Assembly (NCBI GenBank): GCA_903930455.1
Contig: CAIYYT010000039.1
Location: forward strand, 1-46,695
Origin: an uncultured bacterium
GTDB taxonomy: Bacteria > Zixibacteria > MSB-5A5 > CAIYYT01
Direction: 5' to 3'
DNA length: 46,695 bases
Shown: one piece after another, positions 1 through 9,824 of the stretch
Layout: the number at the start of each line of letters is the position of its first letter
Numbering within the stretch: the stretch's first letter is position 1
Made by a program: the position numbers and the translations under genes
The notes under the pieces: model-generated
Database searches by the model: none
What the model saw: the letters and a program-made list of their open reading frames with translations, nothing else
Told to the model about the DNA's origin: nothing

Positions 1-228
1 GCGGCGTTTGCGTACGATTACGGTCGCTAGTGGGACTCCGAGGAAGATAATGCACGCCGTTACGACGAGTCGTCTAAAGAATACGTCGGCGGAAATATCG
101 GTGATCAGTGTCTTCCAGAACGACGTGCCCTCTATGAGCTTTGAGGCAATAAAGGCGTCGCCTATCCAAAAGACTATGACGGCCGCGATAGCCGGGATGA
201 TGATCTTGTATCCTGATTTTACGTTCAT
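1..228 (-). CDS. N-terminal fragment of a membrane protein (possibly sensor kinase-like), truncated by the window edge
   Basis: Minus-strand frame from ATG at 228 stays open to base 1 (not in the ORF track because no stop is in the window): MNVKSGYKIIIPAIAAVIVFWIGDAFIASKLIEGTSFWKTLITDISADVFFRRLVVTACIIFLGVPLATVIVRKRR. Two hydrophobic segments; GAGGGG Shine-Dalgarno-like motif just upstream. Function is a guess. Confidence 0.55.
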   Translation of the reverse strand, partial: MNVKSGYKIIIPAIAAVIVFWIGDAFIASKLIEGTSFWKTLITDISADVFFRRLVVTACIIFLGVPLATVIVRKRR

Positions 229-286
229 CAATTGCCCCTCAGAGAGCACAGACCCTTGCGCAGTGGGGCACAGCTCCTTCGATCGT

Positions 287-526
287 TTACGAAGATTTCG
301 CGATGGCCATGAGACTGACATATAGACTCATTCCCAGCAGATCGTCGACTCAGGCAACGCCGACAACCTTACTCTCATTATCGGCGAGTACGGGCAAAAC
401 CTTCTCGCCCTTTTCGCTTTGGTTGGAAGCTCGGGGCGTATCTACTGTCGATAGTCTATTAAATGGATGATGATTACGATTGGTGCTTGCTGCTGGAGTC
501 CTGCGGATTTGCCTGTTGAGTGGTCG
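287..526 (-). pseudogene. Probable CBS-domain C-terminal remnant with an in-frame TGA
   Basis: Minus frame reads ...EKGEKVLPVLADNESKVVGVA*VDDLLGMSLYVSLMAIAKSS*. The 'LPVLADNESKVVGVA-VDDLL' pattern resembles the end of a CBS domain; TGA at 350-352 interrupts it and no ATG/GTG start is present. Confidence 0.35.
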
Positions 527-1312
527 CTACGTTTTTTTGGCCTGCTGCCAGTGATATTCCATTCTTTCGAGTGTCGCCTGTTTCAGAGTGAGACCTTCTG
601 CGAGTAACGCTTTTTCCATTTTGTCGAAGCGGTCGGTAAACTTCCTGATCGTCCCGTTGAGACATCCTTCTGGTTCCGCCTGGATATGGCGCGCAAAGTT
701 GACCAATGAAAACAGCAGGTCGCCTAGTTCATCCTTGATAGCCGCTGTGTCCTCGTCTGCCAATGCCTGCTTGAATTCTGCCAGTTCCTCATCTATCTTG
801 GCAAACACTTCCTCTGGCCGTTCCCAATCGAAGCCAAACTGTGCCGCCTTCTCTTGCACTCGATAGGCTTTCAGCAACGCCGGCATCGTCTTCGGCACAC
901 CGGACAGGACCGTCTTTCCGTTCTCTTCCGGCTGGCGTTTCTGCATCTTGACCGCCTCCCAGTTCTGGCGCACCTGCTCTGGTGTTAGGTCCTTGCGCGC
1001 GCCAAATACGTGCGGGTGACGTTCGATCATCTTCTGTGTGACCGTTGCGACAACGTCCTCAATACTGAATTGTCCCTTCTCTTCGGCAATCTCTGCCTGG
1101 AAAACGATATGCAGCAAAATATCGCCGAGTTCTTCTTTCAACTTGGCAGGATCTTCCGCTTCGGCAGCTTCCACAGCCTCGTAGGTTTCCTCGATCATGT
1201 AGGGAAGCAGGGACTCTGACGTTTGCGCTCTGTCCCAGTTGCAGCCCCCCGGCGCCCGCAACGCTTTGAGAATCTCTACTAATCTATTGAAGGACTTATC
1301 GTTGTCGCTCAT
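527..1312 (-). CDS. mazG: Nucleoside triphosphate pyrophosphohydrolase MazG
   Basis: 261 aa; LVEILKALRAPGGCNWDRAQTSESLLPYMIEETYEAVEA...LKEELGDILLHIVFQAEIAEE and a second EExxE...ELGDLLFSLVNFARH motif, typical MazG tandem domains. Confidence 0.95.
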   Translation of the reverse strand: MSDNDKSFNRLVEILKALRAPGGCNWDRAQTSESLLPYMIEETYEAVEAAEAEDPAKLKEELGDILLHIVFQAEIAEEKGQFSIEDVVATVTQKMIERHPHVFGARKDLTPEQVRQNWEAVKMQKRQPEENGKTVLSGVPKTMPALLKAYRVQEKAAQFGFDWERPEEVFAKIDEELAEFKQALADEDTAAIKDELGDLLFSLVNFARHIQAEPEGCLNGTIRKFTDRFDKMEKALLAEGLTLKQATLERMEYHWQQAKKT

Positions 1313-1396
1313 TGAAGTCTCGCTCAGTTCTGCCGATCACTATAGCATTTCAATATAGGCGCGCCGCGAGGGCGTTCCAAGTCATTTATTAACGGC

Positions 1397-1424
1397 TTGA
1401 CAGTCAAAGGCAATGTAATATACT
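1397..1424 (+). promoter_or_regulatory. Sigma70-like promoter upstream of valS
   Basis: TTGACA (1397-1402), 16-nt spacer, TATACT (1419-1424), 28 nt before the valS ATG. Confidence 0.6.
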
Positions 1425-1452
1425 CCGTAGCTCATTTCAGAAGAAGGATACG

Positions 1453-4125
1453 ATGAACGGCGACAATATTGCGAAACAGTATAATCCCTTTGGCATCGAA
1501 GAGCGAATCTACCAGGACTGGTTGACTAAAGGCTACTTCCACGCGGACAATAGCTCTCCCAAACCGACCTATTCGATAGTCATTCCACCCCCCAACGCCA
1601 CTGATATTTTGCATCTAGGGCACGCCCTCAACAACACGCTGCAAGATATCATGATCCGTTGGCGCAAAATGTCCGGCTTTGAAACCTGTTGGCTCCCCGG
1701 TACCGATCATGCCGGCATTGCTACGCAGGTGGTCGTCGAGAAACTCCTGGTGAAAGAGGGAACCTCGCGCCGTGAAATCGGACGTGATGAGTTTGTCAAG
1801 CGTGTCTGGGACTATGTCACCGTAAAAAAAGAACGCATCCTGAAACAGCTTGAGAAAATCGGCTGCGCTTGTGACTGGGAGCGTGCGCGATTTACCCTTG
1901 ATGAACAGCTTTCGGATGCCGTCAAAGAAGTGTTCATCCATCTATATGAGAAGAAGCTGATTTACAAGGGCAAGTATATTGTCAACTGGTGTCCGCGCTG
2001 TTTGACATCATTGTCGGACGACGAGGTCGAGCATAGATCATCAAAGTCAAAGCTGTGGTACATCAAGTACAAGTTGAAAGGTCAGGATCAATTTCTGATC
2101 TGCGCAACCACGCGCCCCGAAACCATGCTCGGTGATACGGCTTTGGCGGTCAATCCCAAAGATGAACGCTACCAGAAGTACATCGGCAAGACTGCCATTT
2201 TACCGATCCTCGACCGTGAGTTGATTATCATCGCCGATGATTACGTCGACCCCGAGTTTGGAACCGGTGTCGTCAAGATCACTCCCGCGCACGACCCCAA
2301 CGATTTCGATATGAGCCAGCGCCATGATCTGGAGAAGATCAACATCCTGAATCCTGATGGCACGCTTAACGAGAACGCCGGCAAGTTCAAAGGGCTTGAT
2401 CGATTTGTCGCGCGCAAGGCGGTGCTGGAAGAGCTTGAGAAGAAGGGGTTGTTGGAGAAGATTGAAGACTACGAACTGGTTGCGGGCGCCTGCTATCGCT
2501 GTAATACCATTGTCGAGCCTTATCTCTCCGAACAATGGTTTGTGCGCATGAAACCATTGGCCAAGCCCGCGATTGAAGCCGTCAAGAGCGGCAAACTCAG
2601 TTTCCATCCCGATCATTGGAGCAAAACCTATCTCTACTGGATGGAGAACATCCGCGACTGGTGTATATCGCGCCAACTCTGGTGGGGTCACCGGATTCCG
2701 GTTTACTATTGTCAGGAATGCAATCATGAGATGGTTGTGAAAGATGCGCCGACGTCCTGCACCAAGTGCGGAGCCACCGAGATTCGACAGGAAGAGGATG
2801 TTCTCGATACCTGGTTCTCCTCATGGCTCTGGCCATTTTCAACCTTCGGCTGGCCGGCTCAGACCGAAGAACTCAAACGCTTTTACCCGACTCGCTCACT
2901 TTTTACTGCAAGCGAAATCATTTTCCTGTGGGTTGCTCGCATGGTGATGGCCGGCTACGAATTTACCGGCAAGCTTGTTTTCGAAGATGTTTACATTCAC
3001 GGAACCGTACGCGACTCTCAGGGACGTAAGATGTCCAAGTCGCTCGGCAATGGCATCGACCCACTGGAAATCATCGCCAAATACGGCGCCGATAGTTTGC
3101 GCCTATCGCTGATTCTTTCCACGCCCGAAGGACAGGATCCGACAATTTCGATGAATACTTTCGAACTGGGGCGCAATTTCTGCAACAAGCTCTGGAACGC
3201 CTCCCGCTTCATCCTGATGAACCTGGGGGATGACATCAGCGAGCGCAATCTCGCCGCGATCGAACACGAGGGTGAATTGCCTTTGATGGATCGCTGGATT
3301 CTGTCGCGTTTGCATGAAACGATCAAGACATACACCGAGCAGTTGCACGGGTTCCGGTTTACCGCCGCAGCCAAGACGCTTTACGATTTTACCTGGCACG
3401 ACTACTGCGACTGGTATATTGAACTGGTCAAGACACGCTTATATAATGAGGGGGATCCGGTTGACAAGGCTCTCGCCAAGAATGTCACCGGCTACGTCCT
3501 AAACAATATTCTGTTGCTGCTGCATCCTTTCGCGCCGTTTATCACGGAGGAAATCTGGCATCTGTTGCATCATCTCGATCCAAACGACCGCACGATCATG
3601 CTGGAGAAATTTCCGGATTACAACGACAAGCTGATTGATCTCGAACTGGAAGAGATGATGGAGAAGCTGCAGCGCGTGGTGTATGCGATCCGTAATATTC
3701 GCGCGGAGATGAACGTACCGCCATCCAAACGCGCCGAAGTTCATCTCAAGATCAGCGACCCCAAATTGCTGGAAACAATGCAGAATAACGAGGGTTACCT
3801 CATCAACCTCGGCAAGATCGAAAAACTGGTGCTGGGCGCAGACACCAAGAAACCGCCCCTCTCGGCGTCCGGCGTGATTCCGTCGGTAGAAATCTTCATC
3901 CCGCTTGCCGGTCTGATCGACATCGATCTCGAACGCCAGCGTCTCAATAAGGAGTTGGAGAATCTCACCAGCCTGCTTGAAAAGACGCGCAAAAAACTGG
4001 CTAATCATGAGTTCATCAACAACGCCCCGCGCGAAGTGGTCGATCAACAAGAAGCCAAAAAGCACGAATACGAGGGGATGGTCGAGAAGATCAACGTCAA
4101 CCTTGAGCAACTCATGGGCTGGTAA
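1453..4125 (+). CDS. valS: Valyl-tRNA synthetase
   Basis: 890 aa; class I signatures PPPNATDILHLGHALNNTLQD and GRKMSKSLGNGIDPLE; ValRS editing domain TTRPETMLGDTALAVNP; C-terminal coiled coil. Confidence 0.97.
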   Translation: MNGDNIAKQYNPFGIEERIYQDWLTKGYFHADNSSPKPTYSIVIPPPNATDILHLGHALNNTLQDIMIRWRKMSGFETCWLPGTDHAGIATQVVVEKLLVKEGTSRREIGRDEFVKRVWDYVTVKKERILKQLEKIGCACDWERARFTLDEQLSDAVKEVFIHLYEKKLIYKGKYIVNWCPRCLTSLSDDEVEHRSSKSKLWYIKYKLKGQDQFLICATTRPETMLGDTALAVNPKDERYQKYIGKTAILPILDRELIIIADDYVDPEFGTGVVKITPAHDPNDFDMSQRHDLEKINILNPDGTLNENAGKFKGLDRFVARKAVLEELEKKGLLEKIEDYELVAGACYRCNTIVEPYLSEQWFVRMKPLAKPAIEAVKSGKLSFHPDHWSKTYLYWMENIRDWCISRQLWWGHRIPVYYCQECNHEMVVKDAPTSCTKCGATEIRQEEDVLDTWFSSWLWPFSTFGWPAQTEELKRFYPTRSLFTASEIIFLWVARMVMAGYEFTGKLVFEDVYIHGTVRDSQGRKMSKSLGNGIDPLEIIAKYGADSLRLSLILSTPEGQDPTISMNTFELGRNFCNKLWNASRFILMNLGDDISERNLAAIEHEGELPLMDRWILSRLHETIKTYTEQLHGFRFTAAAKTLYDFTWHDYCDWYIELVKTRLYNEGDPVDKALAKNVTGYVLNNILLLLHPFAPFITEEIWHLLHHLDPNDRTIMLEKFPDYNDKLIDLELEEMMEKLQRVVYAIRNIRAEMNVPPSKRAEVHLKISDPKLLETMQNNEGYLINLGKIEKLVLGADTKKPPLSASGVIPSVEIFIPLAGLIDIDLERQRLNKELENLTSLLEKTRKKLANHEFINNAPREVVDQQEAKKHEYEGMVEKINVNLEQLMGW

Positions 4126-4149
4126 CGCTCACTTCACATCGAATATTTC

Positions 4150-4180
4150 GGGGCACCTTTTTCTGGGTGCTCCTTTCTTT
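4150..4180 (+). terminator. Rho-independent terminator after valS
   Basis: GGGGCACC-TTTTTCTG-GGTGCTCC stem-loop followed by TTTCTTT. Confidence 0.6.
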
Positions 4181-4238
4181 GTCACCCCTCAGCCGAAAAA
4201 CCGGTTGATCGTACGCGAATATTGATTTACATGATTCA

Positions 4239-5414
4239 ATGTTCGCTTCTCGTCGCCTCGACTTCCGGGGCATCGTCGCCATTGATTTCGTTACCTTCTT
4301 TGCTTTCGCGATCTGGCAAGTGCTGTTCAACAACTACGGCAGAGAGACATTCGGAGCTACCGCCTCGCAAATTGGCATAATTCAGGCTGTCAGGGAAGTC
4401 CCGGGGCTGCTCGGATTTGTGGTGGGCTTGTTGGCGATAGTCACTTCGGAATTGCGTATCTCCACGATTTCTATCGCCATCAATGGACTGGGTTTGATTA
4501 TTGCCGGCACCGCCAATTCAATCTGGATGCTCGGAGTGGGCACGCTGATTATGTCCACCGGCTTTCACTACTTTGTCAGCGCCAACCAATCGCTGCTCCT
4601 GAATTACATCCGAGGGCACGAGTCGGGACGCCTGCAGGGAGTGATGGCGAGTTGGGAGGCGATTGCCGGTGTCGCTGGGACCATTGTGGTTTTCCTGTTC
4701 AGCTTCGTGCTTGGCTATCGCGCCATTTTGGTTTCATCGGGCGTGGCCTTTGTTGTCGCGGGAATCGTGCTGTCATTCTTCTACAAGAGCAATCGCAAGG
4801 CGGAAGAGACCAGCACCTTCAATATGAAGAAGTCCTACTGGCTGTATTATGTCATCTCATTTCTGCGCGGTTGCCGACGGCACATGTTTTCCACCTTTGC
4901 GATTTTCCTGCTTGTGGCGAACTACAAACTCAAGATCGAATACACCGCTTTGCTGTTCTTTGTCACTTCCGCAATCACGATTGTTACCAACAAGCAGCTT
5001 GGCAATCTTACGGAACGCCTGGGTGAGCGATTCCTGCTGGCATTTTCGTCATTTCTGCTGATCTTCATCTTTGCCGGTTACGCCTATGTCGGATCCTTGT
5101 ATGTGCTTCTCGTTTTTTTCGTGATTGACAGCATTCTCTATGGTTCTTCCGTCGCGCTCAATTCCTATATCCGCAAAATCGCCCGCAAACGTGACCTGAC
5201 CAATGCTCTGTCGATTGGCCTGACGATGAATCATGTCGCTGCCGTGGTCATTCCTATCGCCGGTGGTGTGATGTGGGACACACTGGGATTCCGCGTCACA
5301 TTCATCATGGGGGCCGTGATTGTCCTCGCCGACATGTGCTTTTCGCTGCTCGTGAAACCTCCCAAAAACCGAAAGAGTTTTGCGGAAGAGGTTGTCGGAG
5401 TAGAAAAATTGTAA
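4239..5414 (+). CDS. Major facilitator superfamily transporter
   Basis: 391 aa, about 12 hydrophobic segments, MFS-like layout; intact ORF. Confidence 0.75.
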   Translation: MFASRRLDFRGIVAIDFVTFFAFAIWQVLFNNYGRETFGATASQIGIIQAVREVPGLLGFVVGLLAIVTSELRISTISIAINGLGLIIAGTANSIWMLGVGTLIMSTGFHYFVSANQSLLLNYIRGHESGRLQGVMASWEAIAGVAGTIVVFLFSFVLGYRAILVSSGVAFVVAGIVLSFFYKSNRKAEETSTFNMKKSYWLYYVISFLRGCRRHMFSTFAIFLLVANYKLKIEYTALLFFVTSAITIVTNKQLGNLTERLGERFLLAFSSFLLIFIFAGYAYVGSLYVLLVFFVIDSILYGSSVALNSYIRKIARKRDLTNALSIGLTMNHVAAVVIPIAGGVMWDTLGFRVTFIMGAVIVLADMCFSLLVKPPKNRKSFAEEVVGVEKL

Positions 5415-5536
5415 GCGAATCGGGAATGTTTGGCCGTCCTCACTTGTATCATTCATAGAACATCCATTGCGAGTCCAAGACACGAAATTGCACTTGTGCG
5501 GGCACAGCATTACGCATGTGACCGGGGAGGAATACC

Positions 5537-6910
5537 ATGAAAACCACACTTCTCACAGTTTTTGCCGCCACGCTTATCATGAGCGTCGCAACAGCCAGTG
5601 ATGTTGCCGTCACTGTTTACAACCAGAACTTTGCTGCGGTCAAAGAGAGTCGAACGCTTCAGGTCAAGGCTGGCATTGACACTGTTGCGCTTGCCGACAT
5701 GGCCTCGACACTGGAGCCAACCACCGTGCATCTTCGGATGGTACAGGGGGACGGATCACTTGAAGTATTGGAACAGAGCTACCGCTACGACCTGATTTCG
5801 TCCCAGAAAATTCTCGACCGGATGCTCAACAGTGAGATCGTCGTGGCGCTCAAAGGCGGAGAGATCGTGAAGGGCAAATATCTCGGTTCGTCGGGTGAAT
5901 CGCTTGTGCTTCAGCTTCCTGATGGGGGAATCAAGATGTTCAACTCTGCCGAAATGACCTCAGTCACCGCGCCGTCACTACCACAGGGTCTGGTCACGTC
6001 GCCGACCTTGGTCTGGCTGCTTTCAAGCGACATCACCGGCGAGCGCCAAGCCGAAGTCAGCTATTTGGCATCCGATATCGGCTGGCATGCCGAGTACATC
6101 GGCGTGCTCGATGATCGTGACGAGAAAATGTTGTTCAACGGATGGGCGTCCATCAATAACGCGTCAGGAAAGACTTACAAGGATGCAACCATTAAGCTTG
6201 TGGCCGGTGACGTCAACTGGACAAGGCCGAAACTGCAACCTGTGTTGAGCGGCTTCGACAAAGAGTACGGGACACAGAGCATGAGAGTGGTAGGCATGAA
6301 GAGTCAGATTGTCACCAGACCAGTTTTCGAATATCATCTCTACGAGTTGACGAGACCATCAACACTTGCCAACAACGAGACCAAGCAGTTGGCGTTGTTC
6401 GATCCGTCATCAGTCTCCGTTGTCAAGAGCTACCGCTACGACATCCAACCTCAAAATCCGCACGTCAATATTGAAATCTCTTTCAAGAACTCGAAGGACA
6501 ACGGTCTGGGCACGGCTATTCCTGCCGGTATGGTGCGCTTGTCGAAACTTGATGTAGACGGTTCTCTCGAATTCTTGGGTGAGAATCGTATCAGCCACAC
6601 GGCTGTCGATGAGGAAGTTCGCCTCAAGGTCGGTAGTGCCTTTGACATCGTCGGCGAAACGACGGTGTTGGAATCCAAGCGGGAGAAGAAGGGGGGACTT
6701 GATGAGAAGATCATGGCCAAACTGCGGAATCACAAGTCCCAGTCCGCGGTCGTGCTTGCCACATTCTTCCGTGGAGTGCCCGCAGAGGTCTCCGATGTGG
6801 AGGGAGTAACCGAATATCGCAAGGTTGACGCCAATACGATTGAGTTTACCGTACCAGTCGCCGCCGGGGGCGAGACCGTTTTCCAATTTCGGGTCGCGTA
6901 CGGCCGTTAG
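5537..6910 (+). CDS. Secreted DUF4139 domain-containing protein (paralog 1)
   Basis: Signal peptide MKTTLLTVFAATLIMSVATAS, then DVAVTVYNQNFAAVKESRTL..., WHAEYIGVL, ASGKTYKDATIKLVAGDVN: DUF4139-type hallmarks. GGGGAGGAAT RBS. Confidence 0.8.
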   Translation: MKTTLLTVFAATLIMSVATASDVAVTVYNQNFAAVKESRTLQVKAGIDTVALADMASTLEPTTVHLRMVQGDGSLEVLEQSYRYDLISSQKILDRMLNSEIVVALKGGEIVKGKYLGSSGESLVLQLPDGGIKMFNSAEMTSVTAPSLPQGLVTSPTLVWLLSSDITGERQAEVSYLASDIGWHAEYIGVLDDRDEKMLFNGWASINNASGKTYKDATIKLVAGDVNWTRPKLQPVLSGFDKEYGTQSMRVVGMKSQIVTRPVFEYHLYELTRPSTLANNETKQLALFDPSSVSVVKSYRYDIQPQNPHVNIEISFKNSKDNGLGTAIPAGMVRLSKLDVDGSLEFLGENRISHTAVDEEVRLKVGSAFDIVGETTVLESKREKKGGLDEKIMAKLRNHKSQSAVVLATFFRGVPAEVSDVEGVTEYRKVDANTIEFTVPVAAGGETVFQFRVAYGR

Positions 6911-7109
6911 CATTTGACACCATTGGGGATGTCGCGTGTAGCATCTTCGCCAACTGTCGTTCTTGTGCGTGCTGTATCCCTGGCAGCCGAACGGGAATAT
7001 CTTGCCCTCCCCATTTGTATCATATATAAATCGACTACGGCAGATACTATCACGTGCCGTATGTCGTTTAGTGGCGCGGTCTGCGCCCAATTATTGAAGG
7101 AGGAATAAC

Positions 7110-8456
7110 ATGAAACACCTGCTCGTTCTTGCACTGTTTGTCGTCGCGCTCGCCAGTATGGCCTTAGCCGACGATGTCGCCATCACCGTCTACAACCAGA
7201 ATCTGGCGCTGGTTAAAGAAGGGCGCACCCTGGACTTCCAGAAAGGCGTTAATAAGATGAACCTCACCGACGTGGCGGCGTTTATCGACCCAACCTCGGT
7301 GCATTTCAAATTGAAATCCGGTGGCGACAACATCCAGTTGCTGGAACAGAACTATCAATACGATCTGGTGTCGTCCGAGAAGATTCTCCAGAAATATCTC
7401 GGCAACGATATCGATGTCATCATGAAGAACGGCGACGTTCTTACCGGGAAATATCTCTCCTCGTCATCCGACTATCTAGTGCTGCAACTTCCCGACGGGG
7501 CTATTCGACTGATCAACGACAAGGAATTGCTCTCCGTCACCGCACCTAAACTCCCCGAGGGACTGATTATCGTGCCGACACTGGAATGGCTCCTATCCAG
7601 CGATGTCTCCGGGAAGCGCGACGTCGAAGTCAGCTATCTGACCAGCAACATCAACTGGCACGCCGAGTACATTGCGCTGCTCGATGCCGCCGACACCAAA
7701 CTGCAACTTTCCGGCTGGGTGTCGCTCGACAACAAGTCCGGCAAAACCTATCGTGATGCCAAACTCAAGCTGGTTGCCGGTGATATTAACCGTGTTCAAC
7801 CGCCGCAGCCGATGTACGCCAAGGGCGCCAGATTGGATATGGCAACAGCGAGCGCGGGCTTTGAAGAAAAGACCTTCTTCGAATACCACATGTACACTCT
7901 CGGCCGTCCGTCCACTATTGCCAACAACGAGACCAAGCAGGTCAGTTTGTTTGAGCCTGCGAACACGCCAATCAAGAAGCTTTATCGCTATACCGTTGCC
8001 GACGGCTCCAAGGATGTGAATGTTGTCGTCAGCTTCAAGAACGCGGAGGCGAATGGTATGGGAATGCCGCTCCCCGCAGGCAAAATTCGCCTGACCAAGC
8101 TTGATACTGACGGCTCGGAGGAATTTCTCGGAGAGGATCAGATTGATCACACTCCCAAGGACGAGGTGGTCGAAATCAAGGTCGGTAACGCTTTCGACGT
8201 CGTGGGAGAGACCAACACGATCGATTCCAAGCGCATCTCCGATCGCGTTAGCGAACTAACGATTGAAGTTAAGCTGCGCAATCACAAAAAAGAAGACCTT
8301 ACCGTGAGTGCTTTGTATAACATTTGGGGCGATTGGCAGGTGTTAGAGAGCAACTTTACTTATGTCAAGAAGAATGCCCGACAGATCGAATTCACTGTGC
8401 CGGTTGCCAAAGACGGCGAGTCAGTGCTGCGGTTCAGAGTACGGATCAACAGCTGA
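7110..8456 (+). CDS. Secreted DUF4139 domain-containing protein (paralog 2)
   Basis: Signal peptide MKHLLVLALFVVALASMALA; clearly homologous to 5537..6910 along its length (DVAITVYNQNLALVKEGRTL..., WHAEYIALL, SGKTYRDAKLKLVAGDIN). GGAGGAAT RBS. Confidence 0.8.
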   Translation: MKHLLVLALFVVALASMALADDVAITVYNQNLALVKEGRTLDFQKGVNKMNLTDVAAFIDPTSVHFKLKSGGDNIQLLEQNYQYDLVSSEKILQKYLGNDIDVIMKNGDVLTGKYLSSSSDYLVLQLPDGAIRLINDKELLSVTAPKLPEGLIIVPTLEWLLSSDVSGKRDVEVSYLTSNINWHAEYIALLDAADTKLQLSGWVSLDNKSGKTYRDAKLKLVAGDINRVQPPQPMYAKGARLDMATASAGFEEKTFFEYHMYTLGRPSTIANNETKQVSLFEPANTPIKKLYRYTVADGSKDVNVVVSFKNAEANGMGMPLPAGKIRLTKLDTDGSEEFLGEDQIDHTPKDEVVEIKVGNAFDVVGETNTIDSKRISDRVSELTIEVKLRNHKKEDLTVSALYNIWGDWQVLESNFTYVKKNARQIEFTVPVAKDGESVLRFRVRINS

Positions 8457-8464
8457 CATTTCCT

Positions 8465-8493
8465 TTGACATCATCGGGCCGGTTTGTTAATTT
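8465..8493 (+). promoter_or_regulatory. Sigma70-like promoter upstream of the TPR protein gene
   Basis: TTGACA (8465-8470), 17-nt spacer, TAATTT (8488-8493). Confidence 0.5.
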
Positions 8494-8537
8494 GACTGTT
8501 GCTTTGTGATGTTGTTCACTAAGAGGAAGGATCAGAG

Positions 8538-9800
8538 ATGAAGAGACTGGCCATATTCGCGTACCTAATCTGCTTTGCGACAGTGATATACGCGCAGCAG
8601 GGGGTGCTGCCGTACGACGTCCTAATGCGCTCGGGAAAGATCCGCATGGGGGCAAAAGACTATGACAAGGCTCTGGAGTTTTTCGGTACCGCAGTCAAGA
8701 ACTACCCTGATCAGCCTGAAGCACATTTCTGGCTCGGTACTCTTTCTCATGACCGCTCCAATTTCAAGGAAATGCTTCTGCAGTTCAATAAATTCGATGA
8801 GATCTACGCCAAAGCAAAGTCGTCGGGTGACAAGAAATTGACGAAGAGCTGTGAAAAGGACGACATGCCCAAACAGATCAGGGAATTGAGGCGATCGGCC
8901 TTCGCAAAGCAGTTTGCTGCCGGAATAGTGCAATGGAATCTCGCCGATTCACTCTCGAAGGAATCGAGTAACTTGGCTGACGATAGCGCCAAGACCCAGC
9001 AGCAAAAACTTGTCAGTCAGCTCTTCGACAAAGCGAACGTCCTGTTTAATGAGTGTCTTGCTTTTGAAGATACCGTCTCAGATGTCTACACCTACATCGG
9101 AATGGTTGAGAGCAAAAGAGGCAACAACCAGGGTGCTCTTGACATGTATAGGAAAGCGCATCAATTGGCGCCGAACAACAATCTGCTGCTCGCCTCGCTG
9201 GCGTCGACATATTCCGCCCTCCAGCAGAACGACTCGGCAGCATTCTACTTCGGCGCTTTTGCCGAGAAAGACTCTCTTAACCGTGAAGCTGCCCTATTCA
9301 ATCAGGCCATGTGTTATCAGGCAATGAACGACGAAAAGCATTTTGAGGAGAGTCTCGACAACATCATCAAGGTTAATCCGCAGAACGCCGAAATCCTGTA
9401 CCAACGTGGTGTCCTGTACGTTCGTCAGGCTTCGGCGAAGGTTCTTACGGATTCAGCGTCGATGCTCGACAGTATCGCGCAGAAGCGTCCCGATGATAAA
9501 GCAATCGAAAAGGCCAAAGCCGACCTGTTATCGTACCGCCGCGGCCTCTACGGGAAGGCATTTCCCGATTTCAAAGCGGCGGCCGAGTTGACCAAAACCG
9601 ACTCCGACTATTGGTATTGGTTCGGTACTGCCGCCATGCTAACTGACAATATGGACGATGCGCGCACGGCCTATGCCAAGTGCGTTGAGGTCAAACCGGA
9701 TGATAAAGATTGTTGGTGCCAACTGGCTCTCGTCTATGCCAAGCTGAAGATGCAGAAGGAATTCGAGGAAGCCACCGCCAAGTGCTCCACGAACAAATGA
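8538..9800 (+). CDS. Secreted/periplasmic tetratricopeptide repeat protein
   Basis: N-terminal signal MKRLAIFAYLICFATVIYA; several TPR-like units (AKDYDKALEFFGTAVKNYPDQPEAHFWLG, NNQGALDMYRKAHQLAPNNNLLLASLA, NMDDARTAYAKCVEVKPDDKDCWCQLA). Confidence 0.8.
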   Translation: MKRLAIFAYLICFATVIYAQQGVLPYDVLMRSGKIRMGAKDYDKALEFFGTAVKNYPDQPEAHFWLGTLSHDRSNFKEMLLQFNKFDEIYAKAKSSGDKKLTKSCEKDDMPKQIRELRRSAFAKQFAAGIVQWNLADSLSKESSNLADDSAKTQQQKLVSQLFDKANVLFNECLAFEDTVSDVYTYIGMVESKRGNNQGALDMYRKAHQLAPNNNLLLASLASTYSALQQNDSAAFYFGAFAEKDSLNREAALFNQAMCYQAMNDEKHFEESLDNIIKVNPQNAEILYQRGVLYVRQASAKVLTDSASMLDSIAQKRPDDKAIEKAKADLLSYRRGLYGKAFPDFKAAAELTKTDSDYWYWFGTAAMLTDNMDDARTAYAKCVEVKPDDKDCWCQLALVYAKLKMQKEFEEATAKCSTNK

Positions 9801-9824
9801 AGTTGCGGCAAGAGTATGATTTGA

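Noticed and set aside
8-325. 105-aa ORF at left edge (+ strand)
   Set aside because: Opposite an open minus-strand membrane-protein frame with a better RBS and hydrophobic pattern.
3499-4110. 203-aa antisense ORF inside valS
   Set aside because: Shadow of the ValRS C-terminal region; composition mirrors the sense codons.
6410-7090. 226-aa antisense ORF across the DUF4139 intergenic region
   Set aside because: Mostly antisense to the first DUF4139 gene; no domain signature, and the intergenic part is better explained as promoter/leader.
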